Of a stretch of DNA of 64,000 nucleotides, positions 8,648-16,598 are shown in pieces (within the stretch, counting starts at the first letter, position 1; each line of letters starts with the position of its first letter). A program made the position numbers and the translations under genes. Below the pieces are notes generated by a model. It did no database searches. It was not told the DNA's origin and was given only the letters and a program-made list of their open reading frames with translations. The stretch is from Hallella multisaccharivorax DSM 17128 (GTDB lineage: Bacteria > Bacteroidota > Bacteroidia > Bacteroidales > Bacteroidaceae), in contig NZ_GL945017.1 of the NCBI RefSeq assembly GCF_000218235.1, positions 3,238,422 to 3,302,421 of the forward strand. Reading direction: 5' to 3'.

Positions 8648-9732
8648 TATCTTAAGCTGAGATTATAGTTGTAATAGTTTTTGTCACCGGTAATATCTTT
8701 GACAATCTTAATGCTTAACGGCAATTTCACCTCCTCACCTTCTGTTATACCTTTTGTCTCCAAGATGACAAGCCCTTGCAAACGATCAAGATACTCATCG
8801 AGCTCAAAGTATTGTCCTTCATAGATGAAACTGGTGCGCTTCTTGTGAATGGTATGCCTATAAGGGTCAGCCTGCGCCAAAAGTGACTCCGAGAGGGCAT
8901 TGCTGACCTGCCGTTCGGTTTCTATCTCCTCACTATCGCTGATGCGCCGCTTGGTGGTGTGCACGTTGATGAACTTGCCTTTCTCCCATTCTCGCCGGCG
9001 GAGACGCACTTCAGAACCGGGATCAGAGACAAGATAGGTTTGCCATATCTCACTCTCCACCGCGTTGGGAATATGGTCTCCATTAACCTCAACAATGTAT
9101 TTCCGCTCCTCTGTGATTGTTTGCGGCAGGCCAAGCACACTGCTGATTTCCTTCAGCACACGGTTGATCTTTGTGTCAAAGTTGTCATGGTTGTTGATGA
9201 CACGTAGATGCGGATGTTCCGTCCATGCTTGCATCACCTTCCGATCAAGCTGTCTCGCTTTGTCAATACCCTCGGTACGCACCTCGTTGGTAGTGGTATT
9301 GTAATATTTCTCTGCTCCATCGGCAGCCGATACCAAGTGAAGCACGGCATCATAGCGATTGAGCAGCTGCTGGTTGGTGACATGGCACAAGCCCGTAATC
9401 TTCTCCCACATCTCCTCTGAGAGATAGGTAGAGATGTCGAGCGCACCGCGGTCACAGACAATAACAACCGGTTTGTCAATGGTTTGTGCCATGGCAGAGA
9501 AGTAATCCTCAAAGGCGAGCTGCGTCTGGAGCGTATCTTTCTCACCCTCGTAGAACCATTGTTGGTTCTTCGTCAGATAGTCCATGCCGGCCTGAAGAAA
9601 TATGGTGGGCACCTCAGGTATGGTAAAGACCTTGAAGCCTCGACTTGAGAAATACTCCATGATCTTCACAAGGGCGGTGGTCTTTCCGGCGCAAGGACCT
9701 CCGGTCAACACTATCTTCTTTACGTCTTTCAT
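8647..9732 (-). CDS. AAA_28 P-loop NTPase fused to a CYTH-like domain (TTD14-type)
   Basis: 361 aa. Residues 1-~185 form a P-loop kinase/ATPase domain with VLTGGPCAGKTTALVKI (P-loop near 11-18) and VIVCDRGALDIS as the DR-containing strand. From about residue 200 the protein is rich in strand-forming charged residues typical of CYTH triphosphate tunnel enzymes: YIVEVNGDHIPNAVESEIWQ, then EVRLRRREWEKG, then FELDEYLDRLQGLVILETKG. This AAA plus CYTH order is also that of Drosophila TTD14. Activity is not established; binding or hydrolysis of a (d)NTP or polyphosphate is an inference from both domains. It heads the operon behind a strong Bacteroidetes-type promoter and is coupled to two deoxynucleoside kinases, which suggests a nucleotide-pool role. 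Confidence 0.78.
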   Translation of the reverse strand: MKDVKKIVLTGGPCAGKTTALVKIMEYFSSRGFKVFTIPEVPTIFLQAGMDYLTKNQQWFYEGEKDTLQTQLAFEDYFSAMAQTIDKPVVIVCDRGALDISTYLSEEMWEKITGLCHVTNQQLLNRYDAVLHLVSAADGAEKYYNTTTNEVRTEGIDKARQLDRKVMQAWTEHPHLRVINNHDNFDTKINRVLKEISSVLGLPQTITEERKYIVEVNGDHIPNAVESEIWQTYLVSDPGSEVRLRRREWEKGKFINVHTTKRRISDSEEIETERQVSNALSESLLAQADPYRHTIHKKRTSFIYEGQYFELDEYLDRLQGLVILETKGITEGEEVKLPLSIKIVKDITGDKNYYNYNLSLR

Positions 9733-9802
9733 ATTTTTTGGCGGTGCTGCTACAATGTGGTGGCAGCGCGGTGGGCTTTTTAGACAAGTGCATTATTGGT
9801 TA

Positions 9803-9833
9803 CAAAGTTAATACTTTCTTTGATTACTCCAAA
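9803..9833 (-). promoter_or_regulatory. Bacteroidetes-type promoter of the nucleotide salvage operon
   Basis: On the minus strand TTTG (9833-9830), a 19-nt spacer and TAACTTTG (9810-9803) match the primary sigma factor consensus. The expected start is near 9796, giving a leader of about 64 nt before the ATG at 9732. An inverted repeat AATCACAAAT/ATTTGTGATT (9848-9857 and 9866-9875) lies just upstream and could be an operator. Confidence 0.7.
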
Positions 9834-9899
9834 ACAAAAAAGCACGAAATCACAAATAAACAGTGATTTGTGATTCTGTGCCAAAAGAAGAAAGGACGG

Positions 9900-9916
9900 C
9901 GCCGCCGAGGGCGGCG
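9900..9916 (-). terminator. Probable intrinsic terminator of the M13 peptidase gene
   Basis: A 7-bp GC-only stem (CGCCGCC/GGCGGCG, loop GAG) lies about 50 bp after the peptidase stop. On the minus strand it is followed by the pyrimidine-rich TCCTTTCTTCTTTTGG. This is a good intrinsic terminator shape, though the U run is interrupted. Confidence 0.6.
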
Positions 9917-9938
9917 GTGCACCGAGCCTGCAAAATAG

Positions 9939-9982
9939 AACGGTTGCCAGAGCTGCAGACCATCGTTACCAAAGCTGCAGAC
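9939..9982 (-). repeat. Two 22-bp tandem units spanning the M13 gene stop codon
   Basis: Units at 9982-9961 and 9960-9939 match at 17 of 22 positions and share GTCTGCAGCT. The first unit contains the last codons and TAA of the M13 gene, the second is non-coding. It looks like a local duplication of the gene end with the same 22-nt period as the other arrays in this window. Confidence 0.6.
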
Positions 9983-12011
9983 GCTCACTCTCAGGCAAAT
10001 ACATCTTGTCACCTTTCTTCACGCCAAAGGCATCATAAAAAGCTTGGATGTGCGGCAGTGCTCCGTTGACGCGCCACTCGCCCAGTGCATGCGGGTCACG
10101 CTTGACACGGTTACGGATCTCCTGCTCGGTAATATTCTGCCCCCACACGCCGGCATAAGCGATGAAGAAACGCTGCTCGGGCGTAAAACCGTCAACAGTC
10201 TTAAGCGGATGACTCTTGGTAGCTTCCTTGAATGCGTTAAAAGCCACCATCAGTCCTCCATGGTCAGCGAGGTTTTCGCCCAGCGTGAACTTACCGTTGC
10301 AGTGAAGGCCTGGCAGCACCTCGATAGAATCGAAGTAGTCGGCATAAAGCCTGGCACGCTTGTCAAAGCCCTTGGCGTCCTGAGCAGTCCACCAGTCGTG
10401 GAGGTTGCCGTCGGCATCGTACTGCCGTCCCTGGTCGTCGAATCCATGAGTCATCTCATGACCGATCACTACACCAATGGCACCATAGTTAAATGCAGCG
10501 TCAGCCTTGGGATCAAAGAACGGGCGCTGAAGGATACCAGCAGGGAAACAGATCTCGTTGGTTGTTGGATTATAGTAAGCGTTAACCGTCTGTGGCGTCA
10601 TCTGCCACTCATCACGGTCTACCGGTTTGCCAGCTTTCTCGGCAATCATCTTGTCTACTTCAAATACGCGCGTGGCTAAAAGGTTCTCAAAGAAGCTCTT
10701 CGAGGGATCTATATTCAACTTGGAATAGTCGGTCCACTTGTTGGGATAGCCTACCTTGACATAGAACTTCGAGAGTTTCACCAGCGCGTTTTTCTTCGTT
10801 GAGTCACTCATCCATGTCTGTGCCTCAATGCGCTCTCCGAGGCTCTTCTGTAGGTTTTTAATGAGATTCTCCATCATGCGCTTCGATGACTCAGGGAAAT
10901 ACTTCTCGCAGTACATCTTTCCGAGCGCCTCCCCCATGGCACTGTTGACCGTGTTAGTGGCGCGCTTCCACAAGGGATAGTCCTCCTTGCGGCCCGACAT
11001 CGTGCGGCCGAAGAAGTCGAAATTAGCCTCACGAATTTCGTCAGTGAGCGCACTGGCCGATCCATTGATGAGGTCCCACTCCAAGAGTGCCTTCCACTCG
11101 CCGGGCGTGAGCAGAGCTTCGAGCTTGTCCAAACCATTGAAAAAGGCGGGCTGACCGACGATCATCTCCTGGATGTAGGCCTCATTCACACCCTCTGCAT
11201 CTGCAAACTTACGCAGGTGAATGTTGGGGTAATTGGCCTCAAACTCCTTGAGCGTCATCTTATTGTAGTTGGCCTGAGGATCACGGAGCTCGGTATTGCT
11301 CTTGGAGATGAGCGCGAGCTCGGTCTCAAAGCGGAAGACGGTAGCCGCCTTCTTTTTGGCCTGCTCTTCGTTGAAGCCGTAGAGCTTGAACATCCTCACC
11401 AAGTGCTTTTTATAAGCCTCACGAATTTGGCGAGTTGCCTCATCGTTGTTGATGTACCAGTCCTTCTGTCCAAGGGTCAGTCCGCCCTGATACAGCTGCA
11501 GGATGTTTCTTGTCACATTCTTATCGTCGGCAGAGAAATAAGCTCCGAAAGGCTGTCCGAGACCTATCTTCGCATATTTGAGCTGCAGGGTCTCAATGCC
11601 TGTGAGCCCTTTGGCTGCCTCAATCTCGTCAAGATAAGGCTTCACTGGAGCTAAGCCCTCACGGTCACGGCGAGCCGAATCAAGCGCGAGCTTATAAAAA
11701 TCGCTGAGCTTACGGTCGGTGGTGCCGGCAGCATACTTCTTCCTTGTCAACTCTGTGAGGATGGAGCTCACTTGCTTGTTGACATTCTCCTGCAACATAT
11801 CGAACGAGCCGAAACGGCTGTAAGCCGCAGGCAGAGGATGAAGCTTCTGCCATCCACCTGTAGCGAACTTGTAGAAGTCATCAGCTGGCCTGACGCTACG
11901 GTCAAGGTTAGACAGATCCAAACCCGACTTCGAAACGCCGCCCTTGGCATCGGTACCGAGTACAGGTGCCACAGCCATCATGAGCATAGGTAAATAATGT
12001 GTGATTTGCAT
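9966..12011 (-). CDS. pepO: M13 family (neprilysin/PepO-like) metallopeptidase
   Basis: 681 aa, the usual M13 length. The first 20 residues are weakly hydrophobic and may be a signal peptide (QITHYLPMLMMAVAPVLG). The N-terminal M13 domain follows, opening with RPADDFYKFATGGW. The catalytic domain has VIGHEMTHGFDD with zinc ligands His518 and His522 and catalytic Glu519. GENLADHGG supplies Glu579, the third zinc ligand, and the upstream NAYYNPTTNEICFPAGIL block is the usual substrate-binding NAYY motif. It cleaves small peptides (under about 40 residues) in the periplasm or at the surface. It starts 20 bp after the ABC-F stop, so it is probably expressed with that gene. Confidence 0.92.
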   Translation of the reverse strand: MQITHYLPMLMMAVAPVLGTDAKGGVSKSGLDLSNLDRSVRPADDFYKFATGGWQKLHPLPAAYSRFGSFDMLQENVNKQVSSILTELTRKKYAAGTTDRKLSDFYKLALDSARRDREGLAPVKPYLDEIEAAKGLTGIETLQLKYAKIGLGQPFGAYFSADDKNVTRNILQLYQGGLTLGQKDWYINNDEATRQIREAYKKHLVRMFKLYGFNEEQAKKKAATVFRFETELALISKSNTELRDPQANYNKMTLKEFEANYPNIHLRKFADAEGVNEAYIQEMIVGQPAFFNGLDKLEALLTPGEWKALLEWDLINGSASALTDEIREANFDFFGRTMSGRKEDYPLWKRATNTVNSAMGEALGKMYCEKYFPESSKRMMENLIKNLQKSLGERIEAQTWMSDSTKKNALVKLSKFYVKVGYPNKWTDYSKLNIDPSKSFFENLLATRVFEVDKMIAEKAGKPVDRDEWQMTPQTVNAYYNPTTNEICFPAGILQRPFFDPKADAAFNYGAIGVVIGHEMTHGFDDQGRQYDADGNLHDWWTAQDAKGFDKRARLYADYFDSIEVLPGLHCNGKFTLGENLADHGGLMVAFNAFKEATKSHPLKTVDGFTPEQRFFIAYAGVWGQNITEQEIRNRVKRDPHALGEWRVNGALPHIQAFYDAFGVKKGDKMYLPESERLQLW

Positions 12012-12031
12012 GATATTGTATTATTAAAGTC

Positions 12032-13972
12032 TTACAGTTTCTCTAATTCTTCAGACAGTTCCATCCACCGCTCGTTTTCCTTGTCAAGGGCTTCCTGAGT
12101 GGTAGTATATTCGGTGACAAGCTTCATGTCGCTGGCATTCTTTGGATCCATCAGCAGACGGTCAAGCTCCTTGAGACGGGTTTCCATATCGGCAATTTTC
12201 TTCTCCGACTCTGCCACAGCCTTCTTCGCCTTGCTGATTTTCCGCTGACGGTCTTTGTGCTCGGCGTAAGTCTCTACGTGTTCAGAGGTTTTCTGGACTG
12301 GGCTTTCAACAGCCTTTACCGGTGCCCCGATTCCTGTCGTGGGTGCCGTTCTCTCAGCAGCCTCATCCGCGCTCTGGCTGCGGATCCAGTCGTAAACGCC
12401 GCCAAGATGCTCTTTCACCTTGCCACCTCCAAACTCGAAGACTTTCGACACGAGGCCGTCGAGGAAGTCACGGTCATGGCTGACGATGATGGCGGTACCG
12501 TCGAAAGCCTTGATGGCTTCCTTGAGCACGTCCTTCGAAGGCATGTCCAGATGGTTGGTCGGCTCGTCGAGAATAAGCAGGTTGACAGGCTCAAGCAGCA
12601 ACCGGATCATTGCCAACCGAGAGCGCTCGCCGCCACTGAGCACCTTTACTTTCTTCTCCGACACCTCGCCGCCAAACATGAACGCGCCGAGAAGGTCGTT
12701 GATCTTCAATCGGATATCACCCGTAGCCACCTCGTCAATCGTATCATAAATGGAAAGGTTCTCGTCAAGCATCTGCGCCTGGTTCTGCGCGAAATATCCA
12801 ATCTCCACATTGTGACCGATCTTCAGCTTGCCTGTGAAGGGAATCTCGCCCATGATACATTTCACGAGTGTAGACTTTCCTTCGCCGTTCTTTCCCACAA
12901 AGGCCACCTTTTCTCCGCGCTTGATGGTCATGTTGACATGCGAGAAGATGGTGTGGTCACCGTAGGCCTTCCCCACCTCGTCGCAGATGACGGGGAAGTC
13001 GCCCGACCGCAGGCACGGCGGGAATTTCAGATGCATCACCTTGTTGTCAACCTCGTCGACCTCAATGGGCACTATCTTTTCCAACTGTCTAATCTTCTGT
13101 TGCACCTGCACAGCCTTAGTGGCCTGGTAACGGAACCGCTCAATGAACGCCTTGGCATCAGCTATTTCTTTTTGCTGGTTCTGCCAGGCACGCAACTGTT
13201 GCTCACGGCGCTCCTGGCGGAGCCCAAGGTATTCGTTGTAGGTCACCTTATAGTCTTCGACATGTCCACACGTGATTTCGAGTGTACGGTTGGTGATATT
13301 GTTGATGAACGCACGGTCGTGACTGACGAGAAGCAGGGCTGCAGGCGAGTTGATGATGAACTGCTCCAACCACTGTATCGACTCGATGTCGAGATGATTG
13401 GTAGGCTCATCGAGGAGCAGCACATCAGGCTTCCGCAGCAATATCTTCGCCAGCTCAATGCGCATGCGCCATCCACCGGAGAACTCACGCGTAGGGCGGT
13501 CGAAGTCGGTGCGCTCAAAGCCCAGACCGGTAAGTGTGCGCTCAATGTCAGCTTCATAGTTATCACCTCCCATGAGCTGGTAGCGCTCATGCTCCTGTGT
13601 GAAGTGCTCCACGAGCTGCATGTATGCGTCGCTCTCATAGTCAGTGCGCTCAGCCATCTCCTGCTCCATCTTCTTCAGCTCCGCCTGCATCTTTGTGCGA
13701 CCGGCAAAAGCCTTGCGCGTCTCTTCAATGACAGTGGTATCGTCGGAGAGTTTCATCACCTGGGGCAGATAACCTATCTCACAGTCGTTGGGGATGCCAA
13801 TCGTGCCGGACGTGGGTTTCTGCAGGCCACAGATGATCTTCAGCATTGTCGACTTGCCCGCGCCGTTCTTACCCACGAGAGCGATGCGGTCGTGATCGTT
13901 GATGACATAGCTGACATCATGAAACAACGGACGCGTACCGAACTCGACGGTAAGGTTGTCTACTGAAATCAT
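12032..13972 (-). CDS. ABC-F family ATP-binding protein (ribosome-associated type)
   Basis: 646 aa from the ATG at 13972 (MISVDNLTVEFGTRPLF). The open frame extends 53 codons upstream through the promoter region, but that extension lacks homology and would overlap the promoter. Two ABC domains are present: Walker A GKNGAGKST, signature EFSGGWRMRIELAK and LLLDEPTNHLD in the first; GKNGEGKST, VLSGGERSRLAMI and LILDEPTNHLD in the second. Between them is the ~80-residue basic linker typical of ABC-F. There is no membrane domain. The C-terminal ~80 residues are a Lys/Glu-rich coiled coil, as in Uup/YheS-type proteins. ABC-F proteins act on the 70S ribosome; whether this one is housekeeping or confers antibiotic protection cannot be decided here. 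Confidence 0.9.
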   Translation of the reverse strand: MISVDNLTVEFGTRPLFHDVSYVINDHDRIALVGKNGAGKSTMLKIICGLQKPTSGTIGIPNDCEIGYLPQVMKLSDDTTVIEETRKAFAGRTKMQAELKKMEQEMAERTDYESDAYMQLVEHFTQEHERYQLMGGDNYEADIERTLTGLGFERTDFDRPTREFSGGWRMRIELAKILLRKPDVLLLDEPTNHLDIESIQWLEQFIINSPAALLLVSHDRAFINNITNRTLEITCGHVEDYKVTYNEYLGLRQERREQQLRAWQNQQKEIADAKAFIERFRYQATKAVQVQQKIRQLEKIVPIEVDEVDNKVMHLKFPPCLRSGDFPVICDEVGKAYGDHTIFSHVNMTIKRGEKVAFVGKNGEGKSTLVKCIMGEIPFTGKLKIGHNVEIGYFAQNQAQMLDENLSIYDTIDEVATGDIRLKINDLLGAFMFGGEVSEKKVKVLSGGERSRLAMIRLLLEPVNLLILDEPTNHLDMPSKDVLKEAIKAFDGTAIIVSHDRDFLDGLVSKVFEFGGGKVKEHLGGVYDWIRSQSADEAAERTAPTTGIGAPVKAVESPVQKTSEHVETYAEHKDRQRKISKAKKAVAESEKKIADMETRLKELDRLLMDPKNASDMKLVTEYTTTQEALDKENERWMELSEELEKL

Positions 13973-14003
13973 TCTTTCTGCCTTATTCTTGTTTTTCCGT
14001 GTG

Positions 14004-14011
14004 CAAAGGTA
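14004..14011 (-). promoter_or_regulatory. -7 element of the ABC-F gene promoter
   Basis: TACCTTTG on the minus strand, 32 nt before the ATG at 13972, fits TAnnTTTG. No clear TTTG is seen 19-21 nt further upstream. It supports the shorter ABC-F start. Confidence 0.5.
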
Positions 14012-14055
14012 ACAATAATTTTGTGATAATAGTTGGCAGAAAGGGATAAAACCAC

Positions 14056-14063
14056 TACTTTTG
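14056..14063 (+). promoter_or_regulatory. -7 element of the ridA promoter
   Basis: TACTTTTG fits TAnnTTTG, with a TTGG about 19 nt upstream as a weak -33 box. The ridA ATG follows 31 nt later. Together with the element at 14004-14011 it defines a divergent promoter region. Confidence 0.5.
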
Positions 14064-14093
14064 CACGCACTCAACCGATAATAACGCAACAAT

Positions 14094-14468
14094 ATGAAAG
14101 CTATCAGCACCAATCTGGCTCCTGGAGCCATCGGGCCTTACAGTCAGGCCATCCGGACAGCTAACCTCATCTTTGTCAGCGGGCAGCTGCCTGTCGACCC
14201 TTCCACAGGTAATTTCGTGGAGGGAGGCATTAAAGCCCTGACGCGTCAGAGCCTGCTCAACATCCAGCATATCCTTGAAACAGCAGGCACCGACATGAGT
14301 CATGTGGTGAAAACCACCGTATTTTTAGCCGATACGGCCGACTTTGCCGAAATGAACGAGATCTATGCCGGATTCTTCACGGCACCCTTCCCCGCCCGCT
14401 CCGCAGTTGCCATCAAGACACTGCCAAAAAACGCGCGCGTTGAAATCGAATGCATCGCTGAAATATAA
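14094..14468 (+). CDS. ridA: RidA family enamine/imine deaminase
   Basis: 124 aa, standard RidA length. The family signature FPARSAVAIKTLPKNARVEIECIA covers residues 99-122 (read as FPARSAVAIKTLP and NARVEIECIA), with the carboxylate-binding Arg102 and Glu119 of active RidA present. GPYSQAI near the N-terminus (14-20) is also conserved. It hydrolyses reactive enamine/imine intermediates from PLP enzymes to ketoacids and ammonia in the cytosol, protecting other PLP enzymes. It is monocistronic and convergent with plsC across a 22-bp repeat array. Confidence 0.93.
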   Translation: MKAISTNLAPGAIGPYSQAIRTANLIFVSGQLPVDPSTGNFVEGGIKALTRQSLLNIQHILETAGTDMSHVVKTTVFLADTADFAEMNEIYAGFFTAPFPARSAVAIKTLPKNARVEIECIAEI

Positions 14469-14470
14469 CT

Positions 14471-14580
14471 CCGACCTCTACGCCGTAATCGCATCGCCTC
14501 TACGCCGTAATCGCATCGCCTTTACACCGTAATCGCATCGCCTTTACGGCGTAGAGGCAATGCGATTACACTGTAAAGGC
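14471..14580. repeat. Tandem array, 5 x 22 bp (family shared with 38398-38507)
   Basis: Five exact-length 22-nt units start at 14471, 14493, 14515, 14537 and 14559. The core consensus is ATCGCCTYTACRSYGTAATCGC, in which TACGCCGTA, TTACGGCGTA and TTACACTGTAA are odd palindromes. The last unit and a half reads in inverted orientation. The array fills the gap between the convergent ridA and plsC genes. Confidence 0.85.
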
Positions 14581-14599
14581 GAAACCAATAAACAGAAGG

Positions 14600-15358
14600 C
14601 TATTGGTCTTTGTTTTCCACGTAACCCTGATACTCAGCTACGAGCCCCGACATGACGGCCTCGTAGCTTTTGTCTTTCATGTTGTCAATGTTTTCTCGGC
14701 CTTTGCCGATGGGATGGATAGGCTTATGAATGGTGAGCCTAAGCGGGTGCCATATTACCCAATGCCAGTCACGCGTGCGTGGCATGATGTTGAACGATCC
14801 GTTGATAGTAAGCGGACAGACAGGCAATTGCAACTCATCGGCAAGCATGAAGGCACCGCGCCGGAAGAAGCCCATGTGCCCCGTAAAGCTGCGTGAACCC
14901 TCAGGAAAGACCACCACTGACATGCCTTCGCGAAGAATATCGCGCGCCGCGTCGTAAGTGCCCTTAATCTTAGACGCGCCCCGTTTGTCCACGATGATCT
15001 GGTGAGAAGAGCGGCAGGCGGTGCCTATCACGGGGATGGAGAGCAATCCTCGTTTCATCATCCACTTGAAATTGCGGTTGAGGAAACCGTAGATGAGGAA
15101 GATGTCGAACACGCCTTGATGGTTGGCCACGAAGACATAGCTCTGCCCTGGCTCCAGGTTTTCGCGGCCCTCGACCTTCACGGGCAGCAGCAAGAGACTG
15201 ATGGTAAGCCGCGCCCAGAGATGTCCGGGCCAGTAACCCCAGAAATGTCCGTTGCCAAGCGCACAGCCCACAATGGTGAAAAGTCCTACCAAGACGGTGC
15301 TGACGAGAAAGATGGGGAACACGATGAGAAGTTCGTAAAGGCGATAAAGATATTTCAT
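14600..15358 (-). CDS. plsC: 1-acyl-sn-glycerol-3-phosphate acyltransferase (PlsC-like)
   Basis: 252 aa. A hydrophobic N-terminal region (residues 9-60) anchors the protein in the inner membrane. The catalytic HX4D motif is in ANHQGVFD (His80, Asp85), and the glycerol-phosphate motif FPEGSRS is near 151-157. It transfers an acyl chain to lysophosphatidic acid, making phosphatidic acid for phospholipid synthesis. Bacteroidetes often carry several PlsC paralogues, some acting on ornithine or other aminolipids, so the acceptor is inferred. It is the last gene of the operon 19559-14600, 30 bp after the metallophosphoesterase. Confidence 0.88.
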   Translation of the reverse strand: MKYLYRLYELLIVFPIFLVSTVLVGLFTIVGCALGNGHFWGYWPGHLWARLTISLLLLPVKVEGRENLEPGQSYVFVANHQGVFDIFLIYGFLNRNFKWMMKRGLLSIPVIGTACRSSHQIIVDKRGASKIKGTYDAARDILREGMSVVVFPEGSRSFTGHMGFFRRGAFMLADELQLPVCPLTINGSFNIMPRTRDWHWVIWHPLRLTIHKPIHPIGKGRENIDNMKDKSYEAVMSGLVAEYQGYVENKDQ

Positions 15359-15388
15359 ATGCTTTATGAATTGCGGTGTCTCAATGGT

Positions 15389-16570
15389 TTACTTTGTCCG
15401 ATGCAGGGTAATCACGGTAATCTCACAGGGCATATTGAACCGGAAAGGCACAAATCCACCCAGGCCGGCATTGACGTAAAGATACCGTCCATGGTCTTGA
15501 TAGAGACCTAAATCCTCTTGTTGGATGAGCTCGGTGACACGGAAGCCCAGCACCTGCATCTGCCCGCCGTGAGTGTGTCCTGAGAGCGTCAGCTGGACCT
15601 TTGAATGGGGAAGAATGTCGCGGCGCCATGCCGATGGATCGTGCTGGAGCATGACGACAAAGGCCGAATCAGGGATGCCGCGCAGGGTCCGCTTCAGATT
15701 GGCGCGGGAAGGGAAAGGCGGAAGGCCGTCGTTCTCCTCGCCGGCGAGCCAGATGACAGTCTTAGAGCGACGGCCATCCTTGAAGACACGATGGACAGGA
15801 ATATGGGAATTGAGCAGCACATGACCCAACTGACTCTCCAGGGCAATCAGCTTTTGGCGCATGCCACGGGCCACAGCGGGCGTCGATTTCACGTACTGCG
15901 CATAGTCGTGATTGCCCAGAACGGAGTACATCTTGGGCAAACGCCTGAGCTCCGGCATCATCTTCTCCACTTCTTCGGGTCGCATATTCTGTATATCTCC
16001 AGTGAAACAGACGAGATCCACGTCTTTCTGTGACCGCACACTGTCAATCTCCGCCCTGAGAATCCTGCGCCGCCATCCGTCGAAGGTGCCGACGTGTAGG
16101 TCGGAGATCTGTACGATGCGGTAACCGTCGAACTCCTCGGGCAGATCGCGGAAAGAGAGGTCGGCACGCTTCACCACCACGCTGCTTACACCGAACGTCA
16201 GGCCATAGATATAGGCAGCTACGCCAATGCCCCCCATTACCAATCCCACGCGGTGACCATAGTTGTAGCGTAAATGGAAAAGCGCGCGCACAGCCGAGCC
16301 TAAGCCGGAGCAAACGGCGAAGAGCGCCTTAGGAAAGATGAAAAGACCAAAGAGACACAGATACGTGTTGATCCATGTCAAATTGGCCGGAGCAAAGTCG
16401 CGGATGGTACCGAGTGACAAGGTATAGACCACCATGACTACACACGGCAGCCACCACAACCAGCGCACCATGCGGTTGTGGAGATAACGTGTGCGATAAT
16501 AATGAAGCCAGATATAGATGTCAGGCACCAGAATCAGCACCAGCAAAAGACCTTCAATTCGTCGTACCAT
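15389..16570 (-). CDS. Membrane metallophosphoesterase (YkuE/YaeI-like)
   Basis: 393 aa. Residues 1-~150 contain about four membrane segments. The C-terminal calcineurin-like domain has the metal-binding set IVQISDLHVGTFDGW, FTGDIQN, VLGNHDY, MLQHDP and LSGHTHGGQ. These proteins hydrolyse phosphoester bonds; the closest characterised relatives act on UDP-sugar lipids or other envelope lipids, but the substrate here is unknown. It lies between plsC and the MetH activation gene with about 30-bp gaps, in keeping with an envelope lipid role. Confidence 0.88.
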   Translation of the reverse strand: MVRRIEGLLLVLILVPDIYIWLHYYRTRYLHNRMVRWLWWLPCVVMVVYTLSLGTIRDFAPANLTWINTYLCLFGLFIFPKALFAVCSGLGSAVRALFHLRYNYGHRVGLVMGGIGVAAYIYGLTFGVSSVVVKRADLSFRDLPEEFDGYRIVQISDLHVGTFDGWRRRILRAEIDSVRSQKDVDLVCFTGDIQNMRPEEVEKMMPELRRLPKMYSVLGNHDYAQYVKSTPAVARGMRQKLIALESQLGHVLLNSHIPVHRVFKDGRRSKTVIWLAGEENDGLPPFPSRANLKRTLRGIPDSAFVVMLQHDPSAWRRDILPHSKVQLTLSGHTHGGQMQVLGFRVTELIQQEDLGLYQDHGRYLYVNAGLGGFVPFRFNMPCEITVITLHRTK

Positions 16571-16598
16571 AGGCTTACTTGAGATTTCTGAAAGGCTG

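Noticed and set aside
12257..13966. 569-codon open frame antisense to the ABC-F gene
   Set aside because: It mirrors the ABC-F coding frame and has no recognisable domain; long antisense openness comes from codon bias.
13973..14131. N-terminal extension of the ABC-F gene (53 codons)
   Set aside because: It crosses the promoter element and lacks family similarity; ATG at 13972 begins the conserved domain.
14471..14580. Array considered as CRISPR
   Set aside because: Units are contiguous with no unique spacers and no cas genes are near.
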